Source of the DNA: Chrysaora quinquecirrha
Taxonomy: Eukaryota > Cnidaria > Scyphozoa > Semaeostomeae > Pelagiidae
Direction of reading: 5' to 3'
Length of the DNA: 64,000 nucleotides
Assembly (NCBI GenBank): GCA_014526335.1
Contig: JACTAT010000029.1
Location: forward strand, 2,188,459-2,252,458
The notes below the pieces were generated by a model. It saw nothing but the letters and a program-made list of their open reading frames with translations, searched no databases and had not been told where the DNA came from. The position numbers were made by a program, and so were the translations under genes. Shown piece by piece: positions 34,725 through 47,181 of this stretch (within the stretch, counting starts at the first letter, position 1; each line of letters opens with the position of its first letter).

Positions 34725-36540
34725 GGGAGCACTGAAATATATCCACCTTGAAATAAATTAATTTCTTGAAATATATTAAAATATATTCACATAAATTATA
34801 GATCATTTACATCAAAAAGAAATCTGATAATGAATTAATTTACGTACTTCTCATCACAATTCAAGTGCTTTGTGGTACTTCTCAGTACTTTGTATTTGTT
34901 CTCCATACTCTGTGGTACGTCTCAGTACTTTGTGGTACTTCTCGGTACTTTATGGTACTCCTCAGTACTTTATGGTACTTCTCAGTACTTTGTGGTACTT
35001 CTCAGTACTTTGTGGTACTTCTCGGTACTTGTTGGTACTAATCCGTACTCTATGGTGCTCGTCGGTAATTTGTGGTACTTCTCAGTACTTTGTGGTACTT
35101 CTCAGTTCTCTGTGGTACTTCTCAGTACTTTGTGGTACTTCTCGGTACTTTATGGTACTTCTCGGTACTTTATGGTACTTCTCAGTACTTTGTGGTACTT
35201 CTCAGTACTTTTATTACTTCTCAGCACTTTGTGGTACTTCTCGGTACTTTATGGTACTCCTCAGTACTTTATGGTACTTCTCAGTACTTTGTGGTACTTC
35301 TCAGTCTTTATTGGTACTTCTACTTGTTGGTTCTAATCCGTCTATGGTACTTTGTGGTACTTTCAGTACTTTTGGTACTTCTCAGTACTTCTCGGTATCT
35401 TACTTTGGTACTTCTCAGTACTTTATGGTCTCGGTACTTTATGGTACTTCTCAGTACTCGTGGTACTTCTCAGTACTGTGGTACTTCTCAGGTACGTGGT
35501 TGCACTTTTCAGTACTTTGTACTTCTCGGTACTTTATGGTACTTCCTGTCGGTTGTCTCGGTACTTGTTGGTACTTCTCAGTACTTTTGGTACTTCTCAG
35601 TACTTTTAACTGGTACTTCTCAGTACTTTGTGGTACTTCTCAGTACTTTATGGTACTTCTCAGTACTTTGTGGTACTTCTCCGTACTCTGTGGTGCTTCT
35701 CCGTACTTAGTGGTACTTCTCAGTACTTTGTGGTACTTCTCAGTTTTGTGGTACTTCTCTCTTACTTGAGTACTTTTCGGTACTTTATGGTACTTTTCAG
35801 TACTTTGTGGTACTCCTCTGCACTTTGTGGTGCTTGTCAGTACTTTATGGTACTCGTCAGTACATTGTGGTACTTGTCAGTACATGTTGGTACTTCTCAG
35901 TACTTTTGTGGTACTTCTCCGTACTTTGTAGTTCTTAATCCGTACTTGTTGGTACTTTTCCATACTCTGTACTTGTGGTACTTCTGTGGTACTTCTCGTT
36001 ACTTTGTGGTACTTCTCAGTACTTTGTGGTACTTCTCAGTGCATGTTGGTACTTGTCCGTACTCTGTTACTGTACTTCTCAGTACTTTGTGGTACTTCTC
36101 AGTACTTCTGTGGTACTTCTCAATTTATGGTACTTGTCAGTACTTTATGGTACTCGTCGTTACTTTATGGTACTTGTCAGTGCTTTGTGGTACTTATCAG
36201 TACATGTTGGTACTTCTCAGTACTCTGTGATACTTCTCCGTACTTTGTAGTTCTTCTCCGTACTTTTTGGTACTTTTCCATACTCTGTGGTACTTGTCAG
36301 TACTTTATGGTACTCGTCGTTACTTTATGGTACTTATCCGTATTTTATGGTACTCGTCAGTACTTGTTGATACTTCTCAGTACTTTGTGGTCCTTCTCGG
36401 TAATTCTTGGTACTTGCCAGTACTTTGTTGTACTTGTCGGTATTTTGTGGTACTTTTCGGTACTTCATGGTACTTGTCAGTACTTTGTGGTACTTCTCTG
36501 TATTTTGTGGTACTTATCAGAACTTTGTGGTACTCGTCAT
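34725..36540 (+). mobile_element. GTAC-satellite foldback-like element, left part only
   Basis: It starts GGGAGCACTGAAATATATCC, the same left end as the nested element at 50927. It then runs into about 1.7 kb of GGTACTTCTCAGTACTTTGT repeats and stops near 36540 without a right terminal repeat. The insertion point is confirmed by the uninterrupted paralogue at 50190-50215, where CACAAAAGAACGAA continues CTTTGTGC. Long + strand reading frames are artefacts of a stop-free repeat. Confidence 0.75.
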
Positions 36541-38566
36541 TAGATAAAATGTTTCTGCTATATCACGACTTATTTGCTGTATAATAATATCTTGCTGTAG
36601 AATTGCATACACCAGGCCGTGACTCTTGTAAGATTGTACCCACTTTATTTGGGAAACTCGAATCAAGGTAGCGAAATGCTTCTTGAGACGCGCAATAATC
36701 CCCTCCGCTTCTCCGCTGGCTTCGACAGACCTCTGCGAATCCGTATGGGTACAAAGTTTTAACCCACTTGATATTGCGCATTCGACTGTACTGGTTTTTA
36801 CTCGCGTATTAGAGAAAACCTACTTTCCTCGGACAATTTGGTAATTCTATAATACAATGGCTGTTTTTGGGGAGGGCAAGGGGCAGAAAAATCTGGAAAA
36901 GGTTGCAAATCGGGGAAATCTGCCAAACCGTTAATGTGTTACCAAAGTCCGCAAAATATTGCCGAGATTTGGCAAAATACGCTTCAATGCTTCCAATAAA
37001 AATTGCATTCATACATTTGCTGTTATATATAATTGATAAGGAAAATTCATCTTTGATGTTATTGTCACAACGTTACGAAAAATGGAAATCGGTAATTTAG
37101 AATGTGGAAAATATTCAGATTATTTACATTAATAGATTTTTCTACACTAATTTATTTTGGAGAAGTTAAAGAATTTTTGTAATTATTTGTTTAATATATC
37201 TATATCAATTGGATTGGACGAATCAATACATTGCTTTTTATTTTCCTTGCTTATTGCGGCTTTTTCATCGAAATCAGGCATGAAATCGAGCCCTTTTTCG
37301 CTTTTTTCTCTTCGTGTAATGGAATTTTGTGAAGAGAACGAAATCAGAAGAGTGGAAGGAACATTATGACGAAGTGCAATTCAATTCAATTTTCTACGGT
37401 CTTTCTGTCCAGCTTCTGCGCCTCCTGGCCCAACACAGACTGCTCTACCCTCTACTGCTCTCTGGCCTTTTTCAACCGAATAGAAGATTTACCTTGCTTT
37501 CTTGTCTTGCAACGCGAAAAGGTGAGCGAAGATTTTGTAGCTATAATAAATGTTGATTGAAGTAAATAATGTCATGCTTTAAAGGTACCTTGTGTACCTA
37601 CTTACCTTAATGGTAGTTATAATGCCATTTTGTAATTGAGGTTTCGAATATTTACAATTATTCTCTCAGATTTGCTATCAAGTACAGTAACTATCTTCTA
37701 TCAGCCCTACTATCTGCCGTATCTGGTTTAGGTAGCAGAAAGTTCCTTCCTTGCATTTATATTGATACTGCTAATGGGTATTTTAGAATTACATTAGGGT
37801 AGGTAACTGTGTGTGCTGTGGCTTCCTGGTGTAATCCAGCTGACTCGTGGTGTCAAAAGCTCAGTGTGGTCAGGGCTCAAGGCTAGCCATGGTAGCGTCA
37901 CAGCCAGGGCCTACTGCTAACAAAGCATAGTGTATTGGTACAAATAGAGGGGTTAAAAACCAAACATCCTGATTATTATTCATTACCAGAAAATCAATGG
38001 AGTTATTTTCTTTGGTACAACCTCCCAGACAATACCTGATACTCCAATATGTAATGTCACTGAGACTACAAGAAATACAGTTACTGTATAACATTGCCAC
38101 ATGGGTTGTCAATCTGACAACATATCATTTTGGTATGACGTCACACGGTATCAAAATTTTTCAAAATCACATGATATTGAGTTTTCAATATGAAAGTCTT
38201 ATAAAGCAGCCAAAACTTAGTCTGGGTACAAAGTTTCACTGTCCTAGTGCTTGTGTTCTTTATCTTATGAGCATTCAAAGTTCCCAATTTCATAAAAGCT
38301 TTGACCGCAAAAAATGAACTTGGTGAAACTTTTTACCCCACGCGATCAAAGCCCTTATAAAATCGTAAACTTTGGAGGCTCCTAAAATCGATAATACACA
38401 TGCTGAGCTAGTAAAACTTTGCACCTGGACTAATTTTTGGGTGCTTTATATGATTTTTGCATCGAAAGATTGATATCTTGCGATTTCGAGAAATTTAAAT
38501 TCTACCGAAATGATCTTTATGCCAATACCTTTCATATGTCTAAGCACTGCTATATCATCTTTTCAG
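36541..38566. other. Stretch without a recognised gene, upstream of NDUFS5
   Basis: It includes a SINE fragment at 37800-37915. A possible non-coding 5' exon of NDUFS5 may end at a GAAAAGGTGAGC donor near 37520, which I cannot prove. No other supported exon. A short - strand frame near 36563-36781 was not recognised. Confidence 0.4.
37800..37915 (+). repeat. tRNA-derived SINE, partial
   Basis: GTGGCTTCCTGGTGTAATCC, GACTCGTGGTGTCAAAAGC and CACAGCCAGGGCCTACTG match the family at 7290 and 25935. It lacks the tail. Confidence 0.65.
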
Positions 38567-39558
38567 GTTGTGAAATGTATGGTGTATCAAATCGTGGAGG
38601 AAGTAACCGATGCTTTCGGTTTTATGAAGATTTAATAGAATGTGGAAGAGAAGCTGGAAGGAATGATTGGTATATTAATTGCAAAAATGAAAGAGAGGAT
38701 TACCTTGAGTGCATGCATCAGAAGAAATTGGTAAAAATCATCTTTAATCTGTGAAACTTTGTGCTATACTATTGTTGAACTTCTGTGTCCTTGCTTGTGG
38801 AGGGCTGTTTGGGAGGGAAGCTCTGAAAACGAGAAAACTGCACAAAATTTGCTCAAAAGCCGTAAAACCATGTGATATTTTGAATAAAACTGTATGGCAC
38901 GATGTTAAGTCTCCGTTTTCACAAAAATTGCACAGAATCTATTAAAACTCTAGCTTAATCAACTATTACTCTTCCCTTCATGTTTTTGAGGTGTTTTCCT
39001 TCCATACCTTTTTTGTTTTCATTGTGGGCTAACCTGTAGCTTGACGGAGTTGGCATTCAGTACCAAAATTGCAAAAGCTTAACCAAAAACCAGAAAAATT
39101 ATCCAGAAATGCCATAAACCAATCACCGACGAGATTTTCAAAACTGAAAAACCATGTAATTTTTCAGAAAAAAGGAAAAGCCGAGCCAAAATATTGGCAA
39201 AACCGTGTAATAACTGTAAAATATAAACGTCCAGGTTCGATTTCAATCTATTGTATTATGTCACTTACAGAAAAATCTAATTAGTTCTAAGCATCTGTCA
39301 TTGGCATTTTGGCAGAATTCTGACTATTTTTATGACAAGCATGCCTTTGCATCTTTTGGATAACTGTTCCAGACTTATTTTTTCCTATTTAAAGGCTTTT
39401 TTACTTAAGAGAAAATTTTTTCTTTTTAGTATCATAGAATGCAAAGAATTGATAAAGAGAAAAAGAGGCTGATAAAGGAAGGTAAATGGCCACAGAAGCA
39501 AGAGACTGTTGCTACCCCTGAACCAGCTTCAGGTACCTCTGAATCTGCCAAGAAATAA
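38567..39558 (+). CDS. NDUFS5: NADH dehydrogenase iron-sulfur protein 5 (complex I 15 kDa subunit)
   Basis: Two coding exons: 38567-38730 and 39430-39558 (TAA). Taking ATG at 38575 as start gives 94 residues, slightly shorter than the 106 of the human protein. Seen: twin CX9C motifs (CFRFYEDLIEC and CKNEREDYLEC) that form the CHCH fold, then a basic helix RIDKEKKRLIKEGKWP matching the family's conserved KLIKEGKY region. The protein is an accessory subunit of mitochondrial complex I, facing the intermembrane space and imported through the CHCH oxidative-folding route (family knowledge). An upstream exon may add a few residues or be 5' UTR; none was identified. The gene sits between the two peptide-gene blocks. 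Confidence 0.9.
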
Positions 39559-39601
39559 GATTATTCAAATGTTGACTGTTTTTAGTGTGTCATGTACCTT
39601 A

Positions 39602-39617
39602 CAATAAACAAATAAAA
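39602..39617 (+). terminator. Polyadenylation signals of NDUFS5
   Basis: Two AATAAA hexamers, about 45-60 bp after the NDUFS5 stop codon. Confidence 0.75.
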
Positions 39618-39619
39618 TA

Positions 39620-40740
39620 CTGTTGAAATTACTGGCTTGATGAGGTTCAGAAGACATTTTGATTGGTTGTATGGCGTTGATTAATAGTCTGTTTTTGCCC
39701 ACCATCTTTCTCTATACATTGTATTCCTTAATCAAATGTTAGCCCATTCAGCTTTTCATCCCTGCAAGGTTGGTAAATGAGTGACCGGAACCCAGAAAAT
39801 ATCAAGTCTCCCTACCAAATTTCCCAAGCTTCCAAGTTTTTACATACCAAGTTTTTCTTTTTTCAATCTATATCCAGTGGCATAGCTGACAGTGGTTACC
39901 TTTAGGGCAAACCACTAAGGGGGCCCCAACCTTAAAATTATGTCTTTATGAAATGATCTTTCTTGATGAAATACGCGCGGGGCATTTCACTCTGCGAAAA
40001 AGCGTACGAGATTTCTGTCAAAACAAAAGGACCTCCAAGGGATTTCCAAGAACACAATAGGACTTGCAGCAAAGGTGTACGAGACTTCCAAGGAGTGAAT
40101 CGCCCCTCAGAAATACGGGTGTTTTCTTATATGACAAACTACTTGCAAGTGAACGAGTCACAAGATATTGCAAAATTGATGCTTTACAGCAGGGTAAGCT
40201 TATCGTTACCTGAAGTTTGAAAACCTGACTCTCCTTTGTGTAATGATTTAAGTGCTTGTTATAACCACAAAAATATTCAAACATCCAAAAAGCTTTCGAA
40301 ATACCTACAGTTTCCTAGTCCCTATTTCTTTGTGCGTGGTACCTATTTTCTAGTTCCTATTTCCTATTTAAGCTTCCTCCGCCATAATTAGACATGGTTG
40401 CAACAGGCCCCAGTCCCACTACGTCACTAAGGGCCCCAACAGACCTCCGCTACGCCACTGTCTATATCCTCATATCCGCTGTCACCCAAGTCAGAACAAA
40501 TATTACATATGGCAGATGGTGCTGCAGGCTACTCTGTTAGCTTCACGAATTGAAATTTTCTTTCACTAATCACTAATATGCAGTATGTCATAGCCTTGTA
40601 GACATACCCTCTTGTGACTACATTTTGCGACTTTTTGAGATTGCGCGCCAAGTTTCAATTTCCATTCAAAATAAGGGCGAAGGCATACTAATTGTTTTTT
40701 TTTTAATCACTTTCTTTTAAGTTGGTTACAAAACTAACTG
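39620..40740. other. Stretch without a recognised gene
   Basis: A dispersed repeat at about 40010-40130 shares AACAAAAGGA..TCCAAGGGATT words with 17140-17210. Otherwise nothing supported on either strand. Confidence 0.45.
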
Positions 40741-41211
40741 TTATGTGTTAATCTGATTTAACTCCTTATTCACAGGAAGAGAAGCTGAATCAGCATTGTG
40801 TTTCAAACACCAATCAGCTTGCGGTATTTCGCAGTAAGACCAATGAAAAGTAACTGAAGAGTTCAAGTGAGAAAACAAACTCTTTTTGTCTAAACAGAGC
40901 CGGCTTTTTCTTTCCGACGATGTGGTCAGATTCCAAAACGCTGAGATTAGACAAGTAACTAGTCTGCCAATTATTCGAAAAGCTTCTCGTTGTAATTTCC
41001 TCCACATTTTGGCCCTATCTAGTAAATGCTATCCCATGTTTGCCCGAAAACGTTTCCGCTGTTTATCACGACTTTGCAGAATAAAACAGAGAAGACAGTA
41101 CAAACAGACAACGTTTGGTAAGCATACGTGCATGTGCATACATAATAAAAATCGCCAAAAAAACACAAAATTCAGCACAAAGACAGAAGTTCAATATCTT
41201 GTTTTAGTTCT

Positions 41212-42760
41212 TCACCATCTTCTTCTTCTTCTTCCCCAACGGATACCCCACGTTGCACATCGACGACGACATCTGTCGCTGCAAGTACTGGCAGAGGTGC
41301 AAAAGGAATGGAATGGATCTATTGGGAGACAAGCACTTTATTAAAAACTCGTACCAGCGGGCGGTGCGGACGATTTTTTCAGGCGAGGCACATTACCACT
41401 CACAGAAAAAAATATCATAAAACTATCACATTAATAATCGCTAGTATACCTACCCCTCTAAGTAAATTATAGGCCTAAATTCAGCTACAGTACATAGGAT
41501 CAAAGCATCGGTTATCAAAATTTACTGATAGGTACACCATTTTATCTCATAAACTTAGTGTGTCGTATTTTAGACTATATGAATTTCATATTTACTTAAC
41601 TTCTCGCCTCGACCTTCAACCTCAATTTACAACCATTGACCAATAAGAAGGCGGAGGACAATAAGCGAAATGATTGGATCAATGATCTCTTCCACGGGGC
41701 AGATTTCATCATTTCATCTTGCCCCACTGGAACATAAATTTATTTCATCTGTTTCGTATTTCATAGCCGACAAAAAAGAGAACAGTCAGTTGCTTTTATT
41801 GCCTTGGAAATATCGTTCAGCATGAATTCACAAACATCATGTTATTCGTCATTGAAAACTCTTAGCAATATGGAGGCTCAGCAAAAAATAAGGTATACTC
41901 TTATAACAAACTGTGTGCTGTACATACAATTTTTTTTAACAAGCACCTTGACGTGCGTCCAGCCCTCAAAATTGCTTAAAATTTTAGACATTTCAGCCCT
42001 CAAAGTTGCTTAAACGTTGCTTAACATTTTTTGTACCTACTAACCACCCCTGACTTCGCGGGTCAAAATCGGCATCTGTTAGCCTTACAACATGACTTTT
42101 GGGAGACAGCAAGTGGAAAATCGTTAGCTAACGAACTTCAACATGCAAAACATAAGAACGAAGAACAATTTCCTAACACAAGAAAGAGAATAAGCTTGGT
42201 TATTTGACTTCTTAGTTGCTTAGAGTAATTCAATTGAGCCCTCAAGTTGCTTAATGTTAAGGTCAGTTCAGTCAGTTCAGTGTCAGGTCAGTTCAAAAAA
42301 AAGAGTGTAATGGCACCTGGCACCATACCTTTACTTTCATTGTCCTCCTCTATGCCCTTTTCGGATCCATCGAAATCTCTCAACTCAAAGTCTTCATCTT
42401 CCTCAGCATCTTAAATGTAAATTTTTGGCATTTAGTTGCATTAAACTTAAAAAAGACACATGACAAAAAATGCACGCAGTCTATTTATGTCACGTCTTTA
42501 AAACGCAGCTGTAAAAAAGAGTTAAAATGTAAAAATGGCCAATCAAATGGGGGTTACTTTGGAAAAGGGTACTCGGGTAGGCCTAACAATTTCGGGGCTT
42601 GCAGTGCTGGATTTAGGAAGTACGAAAGTATTATGTTATTAGGAAGCCCTGACAAATCTATTCGTTCATAAATTTTGCTTAAAAAGCAATGCCAACCCAA
42701 CTTACTGCAAACAGCAAAGGCAAAACCAAGAACAAGGGCCAAAAACCAAACTGTCTTCAT
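41212..42760 (-). CDS. Secreted cationic four-cysteine peptide precursor, copy D (divergent mature peptide)
   Basis: Three exons on the - strand: 42706-42760 (signal peptide, begins MKTVWF, GTAAGT donor), 42329-42409 (26-residue acidic propeptide, rich in Glu and Asp) and 41212-41318 (acceptor CCCAATAG, stop TGA). Lengths of 55, 81 and 107 nt keep frame and give an 80-residue precursor. The last exon has cysteines spaced C-x5-C-x3-C-x3-C with three arginines between the last two, and ends in Trp-Gly then a run of five Arg and a Trp. An anionic pro-region before a cationic Cys-rich peptide is typical of antimicrobial or venom-type precursors; Gly before Arg could allow C-terminal amidation. 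Function is not known. The first two exons are nearly identical to copies E and F, but the last exon differs at many residues while keeping the cysteines. Confidence 0.7.
41319..41686. other. Intron 2 of copy D left of the block boundary
   Basis: No repeat or exon recognised. This sequence is not present in block 1, where exchanger sequence occupies the same side of the breakpoint. Confidence 0.45.
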
Positions 42761-43024
42761 TTTGAAGCTTTAATTCAGATCGACCCTGTAAAACCAACAA
42801 TATATATTTGTTAATAATTAATCAAATATATAATTAAAATAGATTCATACAAACAAGGTTATAAAGGGAAACAGTGAAAAGCGCAGAAAAAATATTCGGT
42901 GATCTAGGAATTCAGGCATTCCATACGAACCTGGAGATAAGATACTGAACACAAATAGCAACAAAATAAGTAAACTTTAGTTGCTGCGCTGCACTGTAAA
43001 ACTACTTTCTCCTGCTATCTCTCT

Positions 43025-43930
43025 CTCGTCTTATATCAAGTTATAGAAAAGCCTCAGCGTCCAATCAGATCGTTTGATTTCTAAATGAAACCAGTCAGGA
43101 GGGCAAACCTTCTTCAAATTCTTCCGCCTCACAAAAGGACGAACTTTGTGCCAGCGGGAAAACCATTCATGTCTTTGTAAAAATTCTTCCGCACAGTCTT
43201 TTATCCAGCGGAAAAACCATTCATTTATTTTTGAAAAAGCATTATTGTTTGGTAAAGTCCTAACATCCAATCAGATCGTTAGACTACCAGGACTTTGGAA
43301 AAATTCTTCCGCCCAGCTAAGGGCCTTTTATCCAGCCGAAAAACCATTCATTTATTTTTGAAAAAGCATTATTGTTTGGTTAAGTCCTAACATCCAATCA
43401 GATCGTTAGACTACCAGGTCTTTGTAAAAATTCTTCCGCCCAACTGAGGGCCTTTTATCCAGCTGAAAAACCATTCATTTATTTTTGAACAAGCATTATT
43501 GTTTAGTTAAGTCTCAACAGCCAATCAGATCGTTCGACTACCAGGTCTTTGTAAAAATTCTTCCGCCCAACTGAGGGCCTTTTATCCAGCTGAAAAACCA
43601 TTCATTTATTTTTGAACAAGCATTATTGTTTGATAAAGTGCTATCAACCAATCAGATCGTTCGACTACAAGGTCTTTGTAAAAATTCTTCCGCCCAGCTA
43701 AGGGCCTTTCATCCAGCCGAAAAACCATTCATTTATTTTTGAAAAAGCATTATTGTTTGGTAAAGTCCTAACATCCAATCAGATCGTTCGACTACCAGGT
43801 CTTTGGAAAAATTCTTCCGCCCAGCTAAGGGCCTTTTATCCAGCCGAAAAGCCATTCATTTATTGTTAAAAAAGCATTATTGATTGGTTAAGTCCTAACA
43901 TCCAATCAGATCGTTCGACTACCAGGATTT
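43025..43930 (-). promoter_or_regulatory. Putative promoter and about seven tandem CCAAT-bearing repeats, copy D
   Basis: TATA-like GATATAAG (complement of 43030-43037) and inverted CCAAT at 43061. Upstream, the 120-140 bp unit with CCAATCAGATCGTT, CTTCCGCCCA and CCATTCATTTATT repeats to about 43930. Two units are present here that are absent in front of copy A. Function inferred. Confidence 0.5.
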
Positions 43931-44829
43931 TATGTCCGAAGGACATATTAAGAGGGTGTTCGTTGTAATAGGCATATAGGAATATATAGGCATATAGGCA
44001 TATAGGCATATAGGCATATAGACGCTCTTTCGTGCCAAAACGTAACAAAAGATAAACCACAAATAATAGAAATTAAACTTTGAAATCGCCGTTAAGTGTT
44101 GTCGTTAGTGACATAATTAACAAGATGCAATTGCTTGCCAAAAACATCAATTAGTATCAACTGTTAGTGTAGCGCAATGGAATAATGCGCTTGTTTCTTG
44201 CGCTAAGGGTTGCGAGCTCGATCCAGACGCAGGAAACTAAAAATTTGACACCAAGATTTTCTCGCAAAAAAGCCGCCTCGGTCGGGCTTCAAAAAGGTTT
44301 GACTACAATATTGCAAAATGATGCTCAAATCTAATTTGATTTTATTTTTTATTTTGAAATATTTTCATACAATTTTTGATTGGGTTGTTATTCTCAGAGG
44401 TTTCTAGAAGTCCTCTTACATGTAAGATATTTTCGTGTGAAGAGAGGAGGAGATCGTGGCGCAGAAGAAATTGTTGCCAAGTTAGACAGAAGATATTTTT
44501 TCAAAACAGTTTGCGGCTTCGAGAATCATCTGAAAATAAATGGTTCAAAGTTGGCAATCAATTCGTCAAAGTGCTACTAATTATCGAATATAGTCATCTG
44601 CATAGTATGCGAATTCTTATGATAGCTTTTGGGGATTCTAGAATTAAATTCATCATTTGAAGCGAAGATTACAGGTTTCGGTGCACTGAGGGGAGTTATT
44701 TGTTACACAGTTAACCTATGAGTTCAAATTTATTAGTAAATATACGTTACTAGAGGTTTTCTATTTTCGATTCAAGGCTTTGGGATTCTTCCAGGAAAGA
44801 TTCATCTGATCACATTGTCAAAAATCTCA

Positions 44830-45102
44830 TCATCATCATAATGGATCATTATCATCATCACCATCATTATCACAATCACAAATCTTTATCTTCAACATGA
44901 TCATCATTGTTGAAGCAGATGATGATCATGTTGCAACAATGATGATCATGTTGAAGACGATGATGATCATGTTGAGGACGGTGATCATCATTTTCTTCTT
45001 CAACGTGATCATCATCATCGTTGTCGTCGTCGTCGAGCATCATATTCATCACCATGATCGTCTTTATCATGATCATTATGGTCATTATCATCCTCTTCAA
45101 AG

Positions 45103-45171
<69 letters not shown>

Positions 45172-45272
45172 CCAACATAAGCATCATTCTCATCATCGTT
45201 GCCTTCTTCTTCGTCATCTTCGTCATTATTAACATCATCTTCATCATTATTATCATCATCTTTAGCGTCCTT
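44830..45272. repeat. (TCATCA)n microsatellite tract, block 2
   Basis: Counterpart of 29870-30315 with a slightly different repeat number and one variant sub-block. Confidence 0.9.
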
Positions 45273-46197
45273 CGGACATTGCTACAGCGTTGCTATTTTT
45301 TAACCAAAGGGCAGAACTCATATGGGTATCCTGTTAAATTAGCGGGGTCTCATAGCTACCCAGATCCGGCTCAAAATGCACAGGAAGAGAAGTTGAATCA
45401 GCATTGTGTTTCAAACACCAATTAGCTTGCGGTATTTCGCAGAAAGACCAATGAAAATTAACTTGAGAGCCCAAGTGAGAAAACAAACTCTTTTTGTCTA
45501 CACAGAACCGGCTTTTTGTTTCTGATGATGTGGACAGATTCGAAAAAGCTGAGATGAAACAAGGCCAATTACAGGTTTTTTATTTTATAAGAAAGTTTCT
45601 TTTGGGCCAGTACCTATTGAAACTTTCTTAGATATTTCATATTCTCAGTACCAAAACTTTCTCGTGACTTTCTTAGGAAAAATTTTTGGAATGTAGTATT
45701 TCTGCAAACGCACAGTTCAAGGCACTGTATACGTTGCACAAATATCACGTTTTCCATTGATAATAGTCATAAGACTCGTGTAATAGCAAGATGAACGACT
45801 GAACAGAAGAACGAAAGTAACACACAGAAGATTAGGAGTGAAAGTATAAAACAGAACTTTGTCAAGTTTCAAGAATCCAGTATTGAACTTTCTTAAGTTT
45901 TCAAGATGTTGAGCACCACTTTCTTATAAACCACTTTCTTATTAAAAAAAAAACGTATTCGAAAAGCCTCTCGTTGTAATTTTAGCCACAATTTGGCCCT
46001 ATCTAGTAAATGCTATCCTATGTTTGCCCGAAAGCGTTTCCGCTGTTTATCACGACTTTGCAGAATAAAACAGAGTAGATAGTACAAACAGAAAACGTTT
46101 GGTAAGCATACGTGCATGTGCATACATAATAAAAATCACCAAAAAAATACACAAAAGTCAGCACAAAGACAGAAGTTCAATATCTTGTTTTAGTTCT

Positions 46198-47181
46198 TCA
46201 CCATCTTCTTCTTCTTCCCCAACCACCCCACGATGCACATCGACGACGACATGTGCTACTGCATGCAGTGATAGAGGTACAAACAGTCACCATTGGATCT
46301 ATTGGGAAACAATCACTTTATTAAAAACTCGTGCCAGTGACGGCGCGTGACGATTTTTTAAGGTGGGACACATCAGTATTCACAGACAAAGATATCACAC
46401 TCGTGTATCCACGTCTTCTTTGTTCCCAACCAGGGTTTAAGGCCCGGCCAACATAGGGTTCGGTTCAGGGTGGAAATAGGGCTGTCTGAATAGGGCTTTC
46501 TGTTTCTGTTTGGCAACAGATATATGCAACATTAATAACATCTATATATTCCATACATCACATCAATAAAATCACAGGGATTCAGCAGCGCAACGGTCGC
46601 TCAGTGGATTAGTACCTGCGACATGAATCATAAGGTCGGGGCGGGGGGTCGATCCACGAAACCACTGTATGTTTTAGATTTAGTTTTCCAAAAATTTTTT
46701 ATGTCTGATGAGCACTTCCAAGATCTACCGGTATGTAGCATACCTTTACTTTCAGTTTCCTCCTCTATGCCCTTTTCGGATCCATCGAAATCTCTCAATT
46801 CAAAGTCGTCATCTTCCTCAGCATCTTAAATGTGAATTTTTGGCATTTAGTTGCATTAAACTTAAAAAAGACACATGACAAAAAACGCACGCAGTCTATT
46901 TATGTCACGTCTTTAAAACGCAGCTGTAAAAAAGAGTTAAAATGTCAAAATGGCCAATCAAATGGGGGTTACTTTGGAAAAGATTACTCGGGTAGGCCTA
47001 ACAATTTCGGGGCTTGCAGTGCTGGATTTAGGAAGTACGAAAGAAGTATTATGTTATTAGGAAGCCCTGACCAATCAATTCGTTCCTAAATTTTGCTAAA
47101 AATAGCAATGGCAACCAAAAACTTACTGCAAACAGCAAAGGCAAAACCAAGAACAAGGACCAAGAACCAAACTGTCTTCAT
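46198..47181 (-). CDS. Secreted cationic four-cysteine peptide precursor, copy E
   Basis: Exons 47127-47181 (signal, 55 nt), 46744-46824 (propeptide, 81 nt) and 46198-46298 (cysteine exon, 101 nt, TGA). All phases agree (1, then 1), giving a 78-residue precursor. The mature region shows C-x5-C-x3-C-x3-C, three Arg before the last Cys, then Trp-Gly-Gly-Trp-Gly and four Arg plus Trp. The propeptide has an Asp-rich variant compared with copy F. A tRNA-like SINE interrupts intron 2 and a TATA-like GATATAAG lies at 47455-47462. The product should be secreted; activity is unknown. Confidence 0.7.

Noticed and set aside
34870..36584. Similar long frames at the half element
   Set aside because: Same stop-free satellite.
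36563..36781. - strand frame of 72 codons next to the half satellite element
   Set aside because: No recognised family, no splice context, and an alternative frame is equally open.
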